A stretch of 64,000 bases of DNA from Sinohyriopsis cumingii (lineage: Eukaryota; Mollusca; Bivalvia; Unionida; Unionidae): contig CM068825.1 of the NCBI GenBank assembly GCA_028554795.2, forward strand, positions 93,048,451 through 93,112,450, in the 5' to 3' direction. Position 1 is the first letter of the stretch; the number at the start of each line of letters is the position of its first letter. The notes below the pieces were generated by a model, which was not told the origin of the DNA, ran no database searches, and saw only the letters and a program-made list of their open reading frames with translations. Positions 22,020 through 34,995 of this stretch are shown piece by piece. The position numbers and the translations under genes are program-made.

Positions 22020-22720
22020 GTTCTCCTGTTAGTTTTAGTTTTTGAGCATTAACTTTAGTTCAGACGTACTGTGACCAAACTTTGTAGGCATACTGCACTT
22101 TTGAGTGGGAAGAATCTCTTAGTTTTGGGTGGAAAAGGTCAAATGTCACACTGACTCAAAGAAAAGGATTTTGGATGAGAACTTATAATTAGTTCAATTC
22201 AGTATAACCAAACGTCATGAATTACATATTCTTGGAGCAGGAAGGACATCTTTGATGACTTTGAGGTGGAAAGGTTGAAGGTCAAGATTATAATTACAGC
22301 AAGAAGTAAAAGTTGTTTCAGCTTAGATAGCTTAAGTTGAAGCCAAACTGTACTTTCCAAACTTCATTGATGGTTTGTATCTGAGGCAAATGGAGAAAAA
22401 AAAAGACAGTTAATATTGGAGTCAAAATGTCAAAGGTCAGGGTCACTGTGGGTCAAACAAAATGATTTTTGTATTAGAAGTCCGGTTCTAGCTAGTGTAT
22501 GTTTACAAAACTTCATGATGATTTGCACTTTGAACTATTTATTTAAGGGTTAAAGGTCAGTGTACCCCAAGCACACATATGGAAAATAGTTTCAGTAAAG
22601 TTTATAAATTACAGATTTCTTTCTTGCTCCAAACTTTCCAGCCAGATTGGTGTCATCTCAAGGAGAAAGCTTTAGATGTTGAGACTTAATGGCTGAAGAT
22701 TAATATGACAGCAAACCAAA
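22020..22720 (+). repeat. Degenerate tandem repeat with AGGTCA words (same family as 5090-5640)
   Basis: Copies are marked by GACCAAACTTTGTAGGCAT near 22070, ACCAAACGTCATGAATTAC near 22207, a CCAAACTTCATTGATGG version near 22358 and a weaker one near 22505. Each is followed by a TTTTGG/GTCAAAAGGTCAAAGGTCA-like block. At 22434-22445 the text AGGTCAGGGTCA places two nuclear-receptor-type half sites side by side (a DR0 arrangement). Confidence 0.7.
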
Positions 22721-22797
22721 GACAAGAATGGTTTGAACATGACAGCTAATAATTTGGTTATGGATCAAGGAAAAAACCTTTTGCTTATGGGATGTTT

Positions 22798-22980
22798 GGT
22801 TAGGTGTTTTGCATCACAGTAGCATGAGTAGGTTATTTAGTACTGAGGCAGTTGGAGTAAAGTGCCTTGCCCAAGGACACACCACAATAGCTTACCCAGG
22901 CTGGTCCAATGTTAGGATTTGAACCCACAACCTTTTGGATGCAAGTGTGGCATGCTAACTACTGAGCTATAACAGCTCCA
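22798..22980 (-). mobile_element. tRNA-derived SINE, family C
   Basis: Read on the minus strand, the head has an A box in TAGCTCAGTAGTTAGCATG and a B box in GTGGGTTCAAATCC (plus-strand 22915-22929). A block GTGTCCTTGGGCAAGGCACT then TTACTCCAACTGCCTCAGTACT follows. The 'TTGGGCAAGGCACTT' wording recalls the central conserved block shared by several animal SINE families, often called a V-type domain. The exact domain name is uncertain. Confidence 0.65.
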
Positions 22981-22989
22981 TTTTTGGGA

Positions 22990-23790
22990 TTAAAAAGTTA
23001 AAATCAACCACACTGCAACACAAGAGTGAATTTTTTGCGTGGGTGGCAGGTTGAGTTTAGCTGCATATCTTAATCAGCATGTATAAATTGTTTGCAACTA
23101 AAGTAAAATAAGAATCTGTTGGTGTAGTCGGGAAGTCAACAATCAAGTTTACATACATATAAAGAAATATGTTTTCTGCATAATACATACATGTTTGTAT
23201 GTATTTGCAGTGCTGTTAAACACATGATGATTATAAAATATTCTGCACATTATTCAGATTTTATCGGATTAATGTTTGAAATTTTAGACAAATGGTTTGA
23301 AAAATATTCAGATATTTCATTGTATCCGATTTTATTTCAACTGCATTTAATACTGTCATGGAAGTGATAATGTAGATCATGCTTTTGTTATGTATAGTTC
23401 AGTCTTTTAACTATATTGTTTATTTGTTTTGTCTTGTTTTGTTGCTTTGAATGTATTTTAATAGCTGCCAGAATTAATTTTTCTCTTGGCAAGTATTTTT
23501 CACAAAACATACAGAAATGCTTGAAATTGCATTTATTGTCAATACTGGGCATTTGATACTGTGTCTATGAAAACTTACCATGTAAGATTATTTCAGTCAT
23601 TTTGAAAATGTGTACCATTATTTAGATAACATTTTGTAAGTATCCTCACATGTGTGCACAGGTTTGATCATCCATTGTACACTTTAACTGAGTTCATTCC
23701 AAAAATTTGAAAGTAATAAGGGTAAATATAAGTATTATGGTTTTTATTACACTCACACACACACACATGGGAATAGCATGTCTATCCATA
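22990..23790. other. AT-rich DNA without recognisable features
   Basis: Only short chance ORFs are present. A short CA run lies at 23751-23768. Nothing else is seen. Confidence 0.5.
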
Positions 23791-24245
23791 CCACACTTCT
23801 TAATATCTCCTTAATGCTCTGCAATATCTTCATGAAACTTTGTATGATTTTATATCATTACTTGATATTGTAAACTGTAAAAAAAAATGGTAAGCAATTT
23901 TAAAATTCTCATTTTTATTACAAATTCTGTCCATCTGGTTGTCTCACCATTCCACTCTTGCCCAGTTAAAATCTGTTGAATCATTTAAGATATTTTCATA
24001 AAACTTGGTATTTATTTTTATCGTGATAATCATTTGTTTTCCATACAAGATTTGACTTTGTCTGATTAATATTTTTTTTTACAAACTGTCCTTTCATCTC
24101 ATGACCACACATTTTACCTGTTAATATTGCCTTATTTGTTTCCGATATCTTTTTCAAACTTCGTATCCCTTTGTATCATGGCATGAGTTTGTGTGCTATG
24201 GAAGGTTCATCTTTATCTAATTAGTACCACTCGTCAAGAATTTGG
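23790..24245 (+). repeat. Degenerate tandem repeat, unit about 160 bp, three copies
   Basis: TCATGAAACTTTGTATGATT near 23830, TCATAAAACTTGGTATTTAT near 23995 and TCAAACTTCGTATCCCTTTG near 24154 occupy the same place in successive units. Each is followed by a TATCAT...GAT stretch and a TTTGACTTTGTCTGATTAAT-like phrase. Isolated relatives appear near 24990 and 26795. Confidence 0.65.
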
Positions 24246-27200
24246 TGTGAATTTCATGACTCAATTATAATAATCATAATATCAGCATTGGTGCCAATAA
24301 CAGTCCTGTATTTCTAATAGCAATATTAGTAGAAGTATATCCAATTGATAGAGTTTGTCCTGTAGCAATCATTTTAACATATTTAAACCTGTATCGATAA
24401 AAGAGGTTTCACAAATGTATGTGAAGAAAACAGGGGCCAAACTGGAATTTGTTTTTTAAATGTCACATCTACATTACAACTGTTATTTCTTTAAACAAAC
24501 AATTAATGAAGACAGCTTTTTCAAAGAATTTGATTAAGATGAGAATATTATATATGGGAAAGAGTTGTTGGAAATACCCATAAACAGATTTGTGCTTTTT
24601 TGTTGGAGTCGCTGGATATATAGGTTATTTTATTGAAGACACATGACTTGTCATTCAGTCAAGGTTTAACCCTTTTTTTTACAAAAACTTAATAGATTAT
24701 TTTAATAGCAAACAGTATTGGCTATCTTTGGAATAGATATGTGTAGGAATTTATGAGATATTTAAAGTTTTATTTTTGGATTTTTATATAATATGATATT
24801 GACCATCAAAGTGATTGGAGCTACAGCAGTGTGAAGATATTTTTTCATTAATTATTTTCGAAATTCATGAAGTTTATCCCTCTTTTCACTAAATGCGAGT
24901 CTGAAGTTTGGCAGCTATAAATAATTTTGAGTTATCTCCCTGTGTTTAAAAATTGCATTTAGAATTCATAGCACCATAACTGAGTTATCTCCATAAAATG
25001 TGGTATGCTATTGTATCTTGACTAGACTGTGCCTTGTAAAAGATTATCTGTATTTTAATAGTTATCCCCCTTTGTTTAATTGGTGTTTGTTATTAGTACA
25101 TAACACTTGTTATTATACACTCCTTTTTTTCTCCATTAACTTTAGTGTCAGAATTATGCAGTATTTTATGATACTGACCACTTTGATATTGCACGCACAT
25201 GCCTAAAAATAGTATAGTGTATTAGCAACTACTTTATAAAAAAAAACGTCCACTCATGTAGTAGAAAATTTATGTTTTAGCTTATTAGATTTGTTGTGGA
25301 TGAACTAAAGCAGCTGTTTCATCTGTTTGAAGTAGAAATGATAAACCGAACAGTGTGGATGAGTCTACTAAATCTCAAACAAAACTTTACAACAAGCAAA
25401 TGAATGAACTTGATATTCATAATGTCCACAACAAATGTGACGGGCGCAGTATTGAAAATAACATTCTCATTATTTAAATAGTTATTTAGGAGTAATGTTT
25501 GTAACTTTTGTTAATGGAATGGTTCAGACCATGACCGGTGCTCTTTAGGGTATATAAAAATAGCATAGTAAAGCATACTGAGGGCAAGGGCTATCACACG
25601 TCTATTAGACATGTACCATTTTTAAGTGAAAGTACTAAATTCGTGCAAAAAATTGCAACTGAATGTCTTGGTAGAAAAGTAAGGCCCTCAGAGCCAATAA
25701 GCCAAGATGACAAAGAATTCTTATTTCTGCTGGCTGATTTAATTGTCACACACCAGCTGCTTTGCAATTTTCTGTGTCAACTTTGTTATTACAATGTTTC
25801 AGATTTAGGTTTGCAATAGACTCCATACAGGTCATAATAGAGCTGGGGTCACTACAAAGAGCATGCAAACGACCAGGTGTAAACAAGTCTTCTTTAGCTG
25901 ATAATAAGAATGGCAAAACAAATATATTTACAATTTTGTATCTTGAATTTCATCACAATGTTCTTTCTTAGTTCTGCAAATCGAATTACATGAGCTATGT
26001 CATGGGTATTAATGCTTGATTACACATTTTGAAATTGTTCTGTAATTTTGACTACATTTCGAACTGCAATAACATTCTCCTTATTGCACTCAGAATGAAA
26101 TGAACATGACATTCCATAGCATCTTTTTGATAATTACAATTGAAAGAAATCATATATTATTCCCACATTATGTTCCAAACATTCAGTTAAAGAACAGAAA
26201 CACATGCAGCTGAATCAAGACTCATCCCTCTCTGCTCAAATCACAGACACTGTTTGTGGAATTGATACAGCTAATAAATCCAGTCCATAATCAGTGGAAT
26301 TGAGTAGAATCATCAGACTAAATCCATTCATTCCAGACCAACTGGAAAAGCTGTTCCAGTGTGCATTTATTCACAATGTGACTCTAAATGTTAATTTCAA
26401 ATAGACCCAAAATGACAAATCTTTTTTAAACTGATGTAGAGTCTGTGACTAAGTTCCAAGGTCGTTGGGTGGTCTTGCATGTGCATTAATATTGTTGTTG
26501 TGAACTGATGAATTTACGGTTGTGTATTTATTTTGGAATACAGCATAAATTCAGTTACTTTGTTCCTTATAGTGTATTTTTGTATAATTAAGCCTTAGGT
26601 TGAATAAGAAATCGAGTATGTAATAAAAAGGTTACTGCTTTTGTAAGGGAAAATATTGACTTGGTTTCTTGGATGGATACTTCACTCCCACAGGTAATAC
26701 ATTGTCAATCTCCAAAAAGAACTCATTCATATTTTCCCATACAAATGCAGTAACCTATAATGACAGTTAATATATTTTCAACCATTTAAGAATATCTTCA
26801 GGAAGCTTGTTATGCATTTATATCATGACAGATTTGTCACATGCAAGAATGGGCTTTGTCACATTATTGCTTTTTTAGTGTGGATGTTCCATAAGCACTC
26901 ACTGGGTGAGTTAGTACAGCAAGTAAAAATCCATTTTATTGTTAATATTTGTATATATAAAGTATAATTGTATTTTTTGCAAAAAGAGAAGAAAAATGTT
27001 TTATATAATTTATTTTTTAGGAAATCGTCAAATCAATCAAGTTAGAAAAGTATGTTTTGTGGCAACATCAGTTAATGTATATCTGGTTTAGAAAGAGTTT
27101 GTGAGCGAAGAGGAGTTGTAAAGAAACCAGTTGTATTAGTCCCTGTACAGTTTTTTTTTTAACCTGGATTTTTTTTTTTAAACCTACATTTTTATCATTT

Positions 27201-29820
27201 GTTACACACAAGTGGGATATTGGATATAAGTTACTGAACTGTTGTATTGTATTATTGGTACATAGAATTGAATATGAGTTACATTTAACCTTCCATCTCC
27301 ATTCTGACATAAAATTGAAAATAATATATTATAGACTCTTTAGTGCATGTTTGGTATGTTACTAACATTCTTTCACACATATAGATCAAGAATTATAGAA
27401 GACAGCCAATTAAACAGTCAAAGAAGCAATAGTGTTCATTTTTTCTTTGTCTTTATATGAATATATATAGTTGAACTTAGTCAATACATATTTATGAGGT
27501 TCGCAGAATAGGCTCCGTTATCACTGAAGAAATTTACTTTATATGTTAAGCTACATTTAATTTTAGTCATGACATAATTGGATACACAGGGCCAATAAAG
27601 TCATATTCTTGACATAAATCTGCCCTGAATGCATTGGCTGGTAAGACCTCAGTTCATTTGGACATTCATCAGATAATGCAAAAAATAGTATGGATGCACA
27701 TGAATATTAAATATTGGTATAGTGTGTTTTGAACCTAGCAATACAAATATTCCAGTACTATTTCATTATATTGGTATAATATGATTTTGGTATAACATGT
27801 GAAATATATTCTTTTGAAACTCTGTTATTTTCATAAAATTAATGTTATCAGCATATTTGTATTTATCACATTTTTCAGTTGACAAAGGCATATTTTCAGA
27901 AAAGGTAATCAGACATTCCATAATGGTGAATCTTTATTACTGAGAAGCAGCCATTATGTGAACAGAGATGCAGCCAGGGCAAATTTTGCTAATATTTTAT
28001 GAATTCACACACTTGGAGTGCATTGACATGCAAGAACTCATGCAAATTAATTTAAAGTTGTGCATATGAAAATGAATTCTGCACAGGACACAGTTTTCAT
28101 TTTACCATTTCCCCTTAAAGTGCTTGTGTCACATCAGTAGATAAATCATAGCGCTTGTTATAACTTCTATCTTTTTTTAGGTTGGCCTCTGATTATACAT
28201 CTAGGTTCTTCAGCTTGACATGACTGGCTGTTAAACTAAATTTGATTGGCAGATCGGGCCCTGGAAAAAGTACTATGATGTAGTTTGAACCTTGCATCAT
28301 GGAAGTTTTACAAATGTATGTTTAAATTACAGGCTACCTCGGAAACCAAAAAGGCTGAATCCAAGCACTGTTCATCATAATGTGAGTTCATTAGGCAAAT
28401 ATTGGCTAATGATAGTGGTACATGTAATTGCAATGATTTTTAAACTTGTGAAGTAAATCAGAATATTGGAGCTCAGAAAGTGTTTTGGAGATGCCAGAAA
28501 GATTTTGAGCCAGAAAATGGTGTTCAATATATGTCTGATGGGCACACTAATAGACAAAAAAAAAGTGGCATGCTGGTCAACGTCTTTTTAGTTGTATTTT
28601 GAAATTAAATGTAGACAAGGCAATTAAAACACAGCAATTTTAGAAGTGGAGTTCAGTTTTCATTTCTTTGCATTAACACTTTTGCTCTAAGGATTTTGTG
28701 CTATAGAATTATAGAACCTGATACGGGATGAGACAATTTGAGTGAATAATAATTTAAAAAAATGAAATTAAGAAGTATATGGTCAAAATACCAGTCTGAA
28801 CAAGCAGATGATGGCATGGATGGATGCCAAAATCCCAATACAGCATTATGGAACAGATGGTAAATTTGGCATAGTAGACAATAAAGCACTGATTCAAGAA
28901 AGCAAAACTTTGGCAGAGCTTATGTTGGATTTTGGAGCAGTAGTATCCAAAAAATAATACCAGTATGTTGTGGAAAATTGTACTAACAATCGTAAACTAG
29001 AGTTTCCCAGCGTGTTAAAGCAAGCTAGCTTGCTATGTATACATCCTTTTAGACAGCCAACTGAATGTGGGTTTCTCAGAACTGAGAAATATTCATACAA
29101 ATAAGAAATAGATTAAGCTCAGAAACAATGAACAGATTAATGCTTATACAACTAGATGCAACAGGTTTCAAAGATATTCATTTCATTAGAGATTTAAAAG
29201 TGTGGAGCAGGAAGAGAGAGATGGATATTGAAGTGTTAAGTAAGTGTTGAACTATGGCAGTTTCCTCCTCTTATTCATTTTTTGTCTACTTTCCCCATGT
29301 TTTGGTGACAAGGAGGAGTTCCCCCCTTTTGGATAAAAGCCTCTCAGCATTTCTGCATAAATGTTAATGAACAAGCACTTTGATGTCATTTATTGCTGAT
29401 TAGCCTTTATTTTGAGCTACAAGCCAATGCATTTGTCAAGCATAGCCAAAGATAACAAGAGGGAGAAAAGTATATTGTTTTAGCATATTTGAGCATCCTG
29501 ATAAAAATAGTCACAGGGCCCTGTGTACAGCATAGTGAAGAACCCTGTAATGCAAGCATAGTGAAGAACCCTGTAATGCAATCATGATTAACTCTGGAAT
29601 AATGTTTGGAATAATTCATCAGATAATTGCTGCAAGCCATCATTAAGTCTTATGCTGGAACTACAAATAATTCAAATCACCTTGAGTCAGGCCTGACCAA
29701 AGGCAAGTACTAAGAAGGATATTTAGCTATGATTATTATCTCACCTGTCTGTATAGCCAAGAGAGCTTGTGGTAAAGTCCTGCATCTGTCAGTCATACAT
29801 CCATTGCATCAACAATTACC
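24246..29820. other. Long gene-free AT-rich stretch
   Basis: I find no exon with convincing splice sites and no intact element. A 93-codon open stretch at 25538-25819 has balanced composition but no good start, no splice context and no family resemblance. A 26-bp direct duplication (GCATAGTGAAGAACCCTGTA then ATGCAA) lies at 29528-29582. Isolated copies of the unit seen at 23.8-24.2 kb occur near 24990 and 26795. Confidence 0.45.
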
Positions 29821-29840
29821 ACCCTGTAGTTTGTATTTAA

Positions 29841-30370
29841 GATCTGATTTCAATCAGACTTGGAATATGGATTCTTGTCATCAAAATGTCAGATGAATTA
29901 AATAATGAGAACCATAAATATTAATGAAGTGATCTTGTATCTGATTGGATGAGCATGTTACCATTCTGGAGGTTTCATTTCTGGTCAAGTTTTAATCAAG
30001 CATGGAATATGTGCTTATATCATTAAGGTCGGAATCAAGTTTGATAATGAGCAAGACCCATGCATGCTGTTGAGGTGATCATGGAGATGTGACTGGCAGA
30101 GTTTGTAACCATGCTGGAGGATTCATTTTTTATCACATTTGGATTAAATGCTTGTATCACCAAGGTTTCAGGTGGATTTGATAATGAGCAAGACCCATGC
30201 ATGCTGTTGAGGTGATCGTGGAGATGTGACTGGCAGAGTTTGTAACCATGCTGGAGGATTCATTTTTTATCACATTTGGATTATATGCTTGTATCACCAA
30301 GGTTTCAGGTGGATTTGATAATGAGCAAGACCCATGCATGCTGTTGAGGTGATCGTGAAGATATGACTTG
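29841..30370 (+). repeat. 137-bp tandem repeat, four copies (family R137)
   Basis: ATAATGAG(C/A)A occurs at 29902, 30044, 30181 and 30318, giving spacings of 142, 137 and 137 bp. The last two units are almost identical; the first is diverged. Constant words are GAGCAAGACCCATGCATGCT, GTTGAGGTGATCGTGGAGAT and CCATGCTGGAGGATTCATTT. The family also occupies the left edge of the window (1-600). Confidence 0.9.
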
Positions 30371-32167
30371 ACAGTGAATTCGCTATAGAGATGTCTTACA
30401 GAGCATCAGCATTTGGTGAACATTTGGTAAAATGGATTACATATCTTGAGGATATGATAAAATGTTTTTCAGATGAAAAATGAATAAAAAATCTTTTCCA
30501 AGACCCAAACTTTAAATAAAATCAGATAGGCATTTTTAAAGTTGAAATCAATGTATTTTATGACATGCTAAAAGAATCCAGTATAATCTATTATAGTTAT
30601 TTTTGGTACAACTTTTTAAACTATCATTGAAGTTTCCTGTTCTTGTCAAAGCCAGTCTTCCAGTTTCTTTTCTTTTAAAATCTTAGCCATTGTGTGAATG
30701 TGTTTGTAACCATATAGCAGCCATTACAGCAACATGTATGATTTTTTTTCATCATTGATTAGATCTGTGTCTATTAGGCGACTATGAAACTGTATAGCAA
30801 CCACAACGTAACATGGACATTTCCTATCAGTGTAGATCTATGTGCTCAATTATTGCAGAGTGATTAAACGGATTATATTATCCGTCCATTTATTACCTGC
30901 TTAACATTGAAGACTAGACAGACCAGAACTTTAATCATGGATTGATGAAATTTCTTGTAATATTTCTAGGGCCACTCACAGGTGGCATATGAGAAGAGAT
31001 TCTAAAAGATATATACATTATTGCTCACATTTATCTATCTGTGTGCATGTGTGTGTGTGTGTGTGTGTGTGTTATCCACTATCTTCATTTCAGGTTGTAT
31101 ATTCAGTTAAAATAAAAATAAATCGGATGCAAAGACTACTTTTATTCTACAAAAATCTTATATTGACTTCAAAACATCTTGTAGACTAAAACAACCTATA
31201 ACTTAGAAAAAAATTTGTTTTAATTGATCATTAATTTTGTCTTCTGAAACCAACTGGAAAATTTAAGAAAGAAGAAATGTCAAATTATCTACAAACAAAG
31301 AAAACTTGTTTGAACTGATATAACATTTGCAAGGAGAACCATTATGGGAAAGGCTAAGATGTCAGTTTACAGAATAAAAAAGTAAAATTTAATAAACCAA
31401 TTATTGTGGCTTTACAGTGCTAGACTCACTTAAGTTGCTTATGTTGTAACTTTCGTTTAAACAAACTCAACATCCACTAAGAAGATATGACAGATGCTGT
31501 CCCATTGTTTGTTTATGTAGAGAAAGATAATTTTGTAATGACATGAAAGAATATATTGAGTTTCATGTGCAAGTGATTATAAACAAGATACTGTTTATGG
31601 TATTCATCGGATGTATAAGAAGGTACAAGGATTTTTAAAATATAAATTGAATTATGTATTCTTATTGGAATCTTGTCGTTTTGGAAGTAACCTTTATGAT
31701 TTAAAAACTGACAAAGATAAAAAAAAGTATGCAAAGATATACAAAATGAATTTAATGAGATACTACTATCATAGGACCCCACTATCATAGGACATATGAT
31801 ATTGCATTAAATAAGGTTGCAGTACGTTTCTATGAAGATAAAAGATTTTTTTATTTTGCATCAGGAAATACTCTGCAACTATAAATAACATGCGACTGAA
31901 TGCTAATTTGCTTCGGTTGGTTGCCTTCTTTTTTCCATCCCAGAGGTTCAAACAATCTAGTACTAGAAACAAAGAATAAGTTCCTTGGTACACACTATAA
32001 GGTAATGTAAACCATTTATCTATGCTGTCACCAGGTTCTAAATTGAAACTACATTATCTTCTCTAAAAAGAAGTTTCTGTTGTAGGTCTTACTGTACATA
32101 AAAATTGGACAGTTAATAATAATAAAATCATGTTATTCAGATTTACAACAAACTTTGTCTTTTTGTA
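30371..32167. other. AT-rich DNA with a TG microsatellite
   Basis: A (TG)n run is at 31046-31072. ACTATCATAGGAC is repeated at about 31765-31790. No coding or RNA feature is seen. Confidence 0.5.
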
Positions 32168-32657
32168 AGCCACATTAGCGGACAAAAGCTGTTCAACTGA
32201 GACAGTCACATTTGAAATTTCACGGTCATATGTCAAGAAATTCAATTTAACTGGTTGAGTCAAATTGTTGGTGTTGAGAGTTGCATTTTATATTTCATGT
32301 TTTGCAGGTTCATCAGTTGAAATACATTATGGTTGTTGAGAGTTTCGTTTGCTGGAATGGAACTTTCAACGCAAACAATTTGATTCAACATGTGAAACTT
32401 CAATTCCCGATATGCTACACTAAAATTTCAACCACCGCCATATAATTCAACTGATAAAATGTAAACACTTTATGTAGAACATGAACCATTCAACCCCTAT
32501 TTAATTCAATAGATAAAACTGGAAAAAGCAACAATTGAATTAGAATTTTTAACATCAACATTTCAATTCAATGTGTGAAAATTGAAGTCTCGACATGTGA
32601 GATTGAAATGTCAACTGCCATTTTCTCGTTATATCAACTTTTGTCCCATATGGCACC
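32168..32657. mobile_element. Candidate fold-back / MITE-type element, about 490 bp
   Basis: The left end GCCACATTAGCGGACAAAAG (32169-32188) is answered by CTTTTGTCCCATATGGC near the right end (about 32639-32655). Complementarity continues inward for about 100 bp with mismatches: CACATTTGAAATTTCAC on the left against GTGAGATTGAAATGTCAAC on the right. The centre is rich in TTCAAC/GTTGAA words. I could not define a target duplication. Long imperfect inverted repeats with no ORF suggest a non-autonomous DNA element. Confidence 0.5.
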
Positions 32658-33956
32658 TTAAACCCTTTCACAATTTGCAACACTACAATTTATTATGTTC
32701 TTTAAAAAAAACTGCTTTATGTGCTAATATTACTTGAATGTTAGATGAAAGCTCTTTGCAAGCATAAAAAAACAGTTGGCTTCTCTTGCCTTCGTTCAGG
32801 AAATATTAAACATAAAAACTTGTTTTGTTGTACTTACTTGCTCATTTTTGAATGAGGAAATCGATAATGCTCTTCAGATTTTGACATGGAATTACATTTG
32901 TGGTCTTGCTCTTCACTCTTGCTCATGAAAATGTTTCGATACCAGATACCAAGTATAATCCCTATTCAACGATACAAGACAATTGCCAAGACCATACAAA
33001 AGGTTCAAACCATGTCAATCTATTGCCTACGATATTAACATCCAAAAACAATGAGTTGGAAGTTTAAAAATCAACTCGGAAAAATGTAGACTAGAGATTG
33101 TTTCCTTTTCCTTTTCCAGTAAATTTATAGTACACTGAGTAATAAGGTTTTCATATCATCCATACACATTTCTTACATCACTGGTTTGTATTACAAATAA
33201 TTCAAGTCGAGTTTACCATAAGATATCGCTTTATGTCATGAACTCATACAAGACAACGTGTGATCGGAAACAAAAAACAAAAAACTAATACAATAGTAGT
33301 CTATTTTAAGATACTAAGGCAATCTGTAACACAAATACAGACGTCAGTTTCTTCGTTAGGGTTGATTTGTATTAGGCATTTGTACTAATATTAAAACGTC
33401 AAAACATATGTAAAGTCCTCTGCACTACAATTTGTGTCCAACAAATTATTTATAATCATTAAACAAACATGGAGGTGTACCGTAGTCCGCAATTACAACA
33501 GGAGACCATGTACACTTTTAATTATTTGTTTCCTTAGATTTTTTTTCATTTTTCTTAGAACATTTTCTGAATTCACAAACAATGTTGAAACTGAAGCAAA
33601 TACATTTTTAATTAAGAAAAGTTAACAATTTTGTTGCTATTCTCGTTATTTCATGCAAAAGGTTAGCCCTAAAGCCGTTAGTATTAGCAATAAAAGTCGT
33701 TCCTGTAATGGTGCAGGAAAATTAAGTTCCTAATATACTCGCAGAAGATCAAATTATACACATTGTTAGACTTCTTATACTAGACGAAAGACATAGATTT
33801 CATTAAAGTATTTCATTGTTTTTAACACAAATTGTGTCAGATACAGAATCATGCAGTTAACAGCCCTCAAACACATGCAAAATTATAAGTCAGTCATGTA
33901 GATCTACAATAGAAGTTTCTTTCGCTAAAGGAGAGCCTCTATGGATACAGAAAAAT
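32658..33956. other. Region downstream (3') of the minus-strand gene
   Basis: AT-rich, with no exon seen. It would include the 3' untranslated region of the minus-strand gene that stops at 33957. I see no clear minus-strand AATAAA close to the stop. Confidence 0.4.
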
Positions 33957-34111
33957 TTATGATGGAAGAGTTTCCGGGTGAACTTTAGATGTTGATCTTG
34001 GAGATGACAGCTCATTTACACCAATCTTTTTTCTTAGCTTCTTGACCATAAAGGTGCCGACTCCAGCAACCACCGTCACGCCCACCACTCCCCCAGCTAT
34101 ACCAGCTGCCA
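33957..34111 (-). CDS. Terminal exon: single transmembrane helix plus cytoplasmic tail
   Basis: Acceptor TTTATTTTAG|TG, phase 1. Fifty codons follow to TAA at 33957-33959. The residues begin AAGIAGGVVGVTVVAGVGTF and continue MV, an uninterrupted hydrophobic stretch of about 22 residues with small-residue (GxxxG-like) spacing. Then comes a stop-transfer KKLRKK and a tail of about 22 residues rich in Ser, Pro and Thr (ELSSPRSTSKVHPETLPS). This is the pattern of a type I membrane protein with the preceding exons outside the cell. The phase-1 acceptor matches the phase-1 donors of all Ser/Thr exons upstream. A plus-strand ORF at 34042 is a shadow. Confidence 0.75.
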
Positions 34112-34374
34112 CTAAAATAAAGAATGTAGTAAATTCAGAGTTGCTGAGTTTGAAATTGTCAAATATGTTGTACTGTTGGATAAATGTGGCTTTTCAAGAA
34201 AGCTTGCTCTGTAAGAATAAAGAAATATGGTAGTCCTGAATGTAGTCTGGAAGGTGGATGGTGTTATTTGAGTCTATCTGAGTGTGTTTTTGGAATTGAT
34301 CTTGGCAATCTTGATGCTGTACTTATGATACAGGATGAAAATTTTATGGTGGAGACAACAACTGGAACCTAGAT

Positions 34375-34715
34375 ATTGTCGAAGTTAACCGAGATGTTAT
34401 TGTGGTTGAAGCAGAATTTGTAGTTGCTATAGACTGAGATGTCGGCCATGTTGACTGAGTTGTAACCATTTTTATCAGTGTTATTGTTGGTGCTTCAGCT
34501 AGCTGAGGTTTTGATTGTATTGAAGATGTTGCTGATGATGGGTGTTGTCAAAGTTGATTGAGATGTTACTGTGGATGATGAAGTAGCTGCTGTTGACTGA
34601 AATGTTGGCAATATTGACTGAGATGTAGTCATTGTTGTAGATGTTATTCCTGCTGACTATGATGTTGCTTGTGTTGAAGGAGATGATGTAGCATTTATGT
34701 TTCTGCTGTGGTGAT
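34375..34715 (-). pseudogene. Decayed Ser/Thr-rich exon (fossil unit)
   Basis: Read on the minus strand, this shares phrases with the live Ser/Thr exons (ATSSPSTQATS, STTMTTSQS, TVTSQSTLTT). It has an in-frame TAG soon after the start and a frameshift in the middle; the Ser/Thr reading resumes in another frame (MVTTQSTWPTSQS, TTNSAS). It lies between the terminal exon and the first intact Ser/Thr exon, as expected for an old, dying member of the array. Confidence 0.6.
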
Positions 34716-34995
34716 CTTTGAATAATGTAAAGTAACATTTAAATAGAACAATACATTGTAGGTGGCAGCGTGTGTATAGTTGGTTAGGGTGGGGTATTTG
34801 AGAGAGCAAATCTGCAAAATCATAACAAAGAGAGCAAGTGAATCAGCAATATGATGAAAAAATTGGATTTCCTACTAGGCGCCGAGTTTTCCTGGTAACT
34901 TGTTTATAAACATTTTGTTGTGCAATTATTTACACACGTATATCATTGAATCCACTGCAAATATATATTCTTTCACATGCCGGTACTAATTGTTC

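Noticed and set aside
25538-25819. 93-codon ORF of balanced composition
   Set aside because: No ATG context, no splice support, no recognised family; treated as chance or an old relic.
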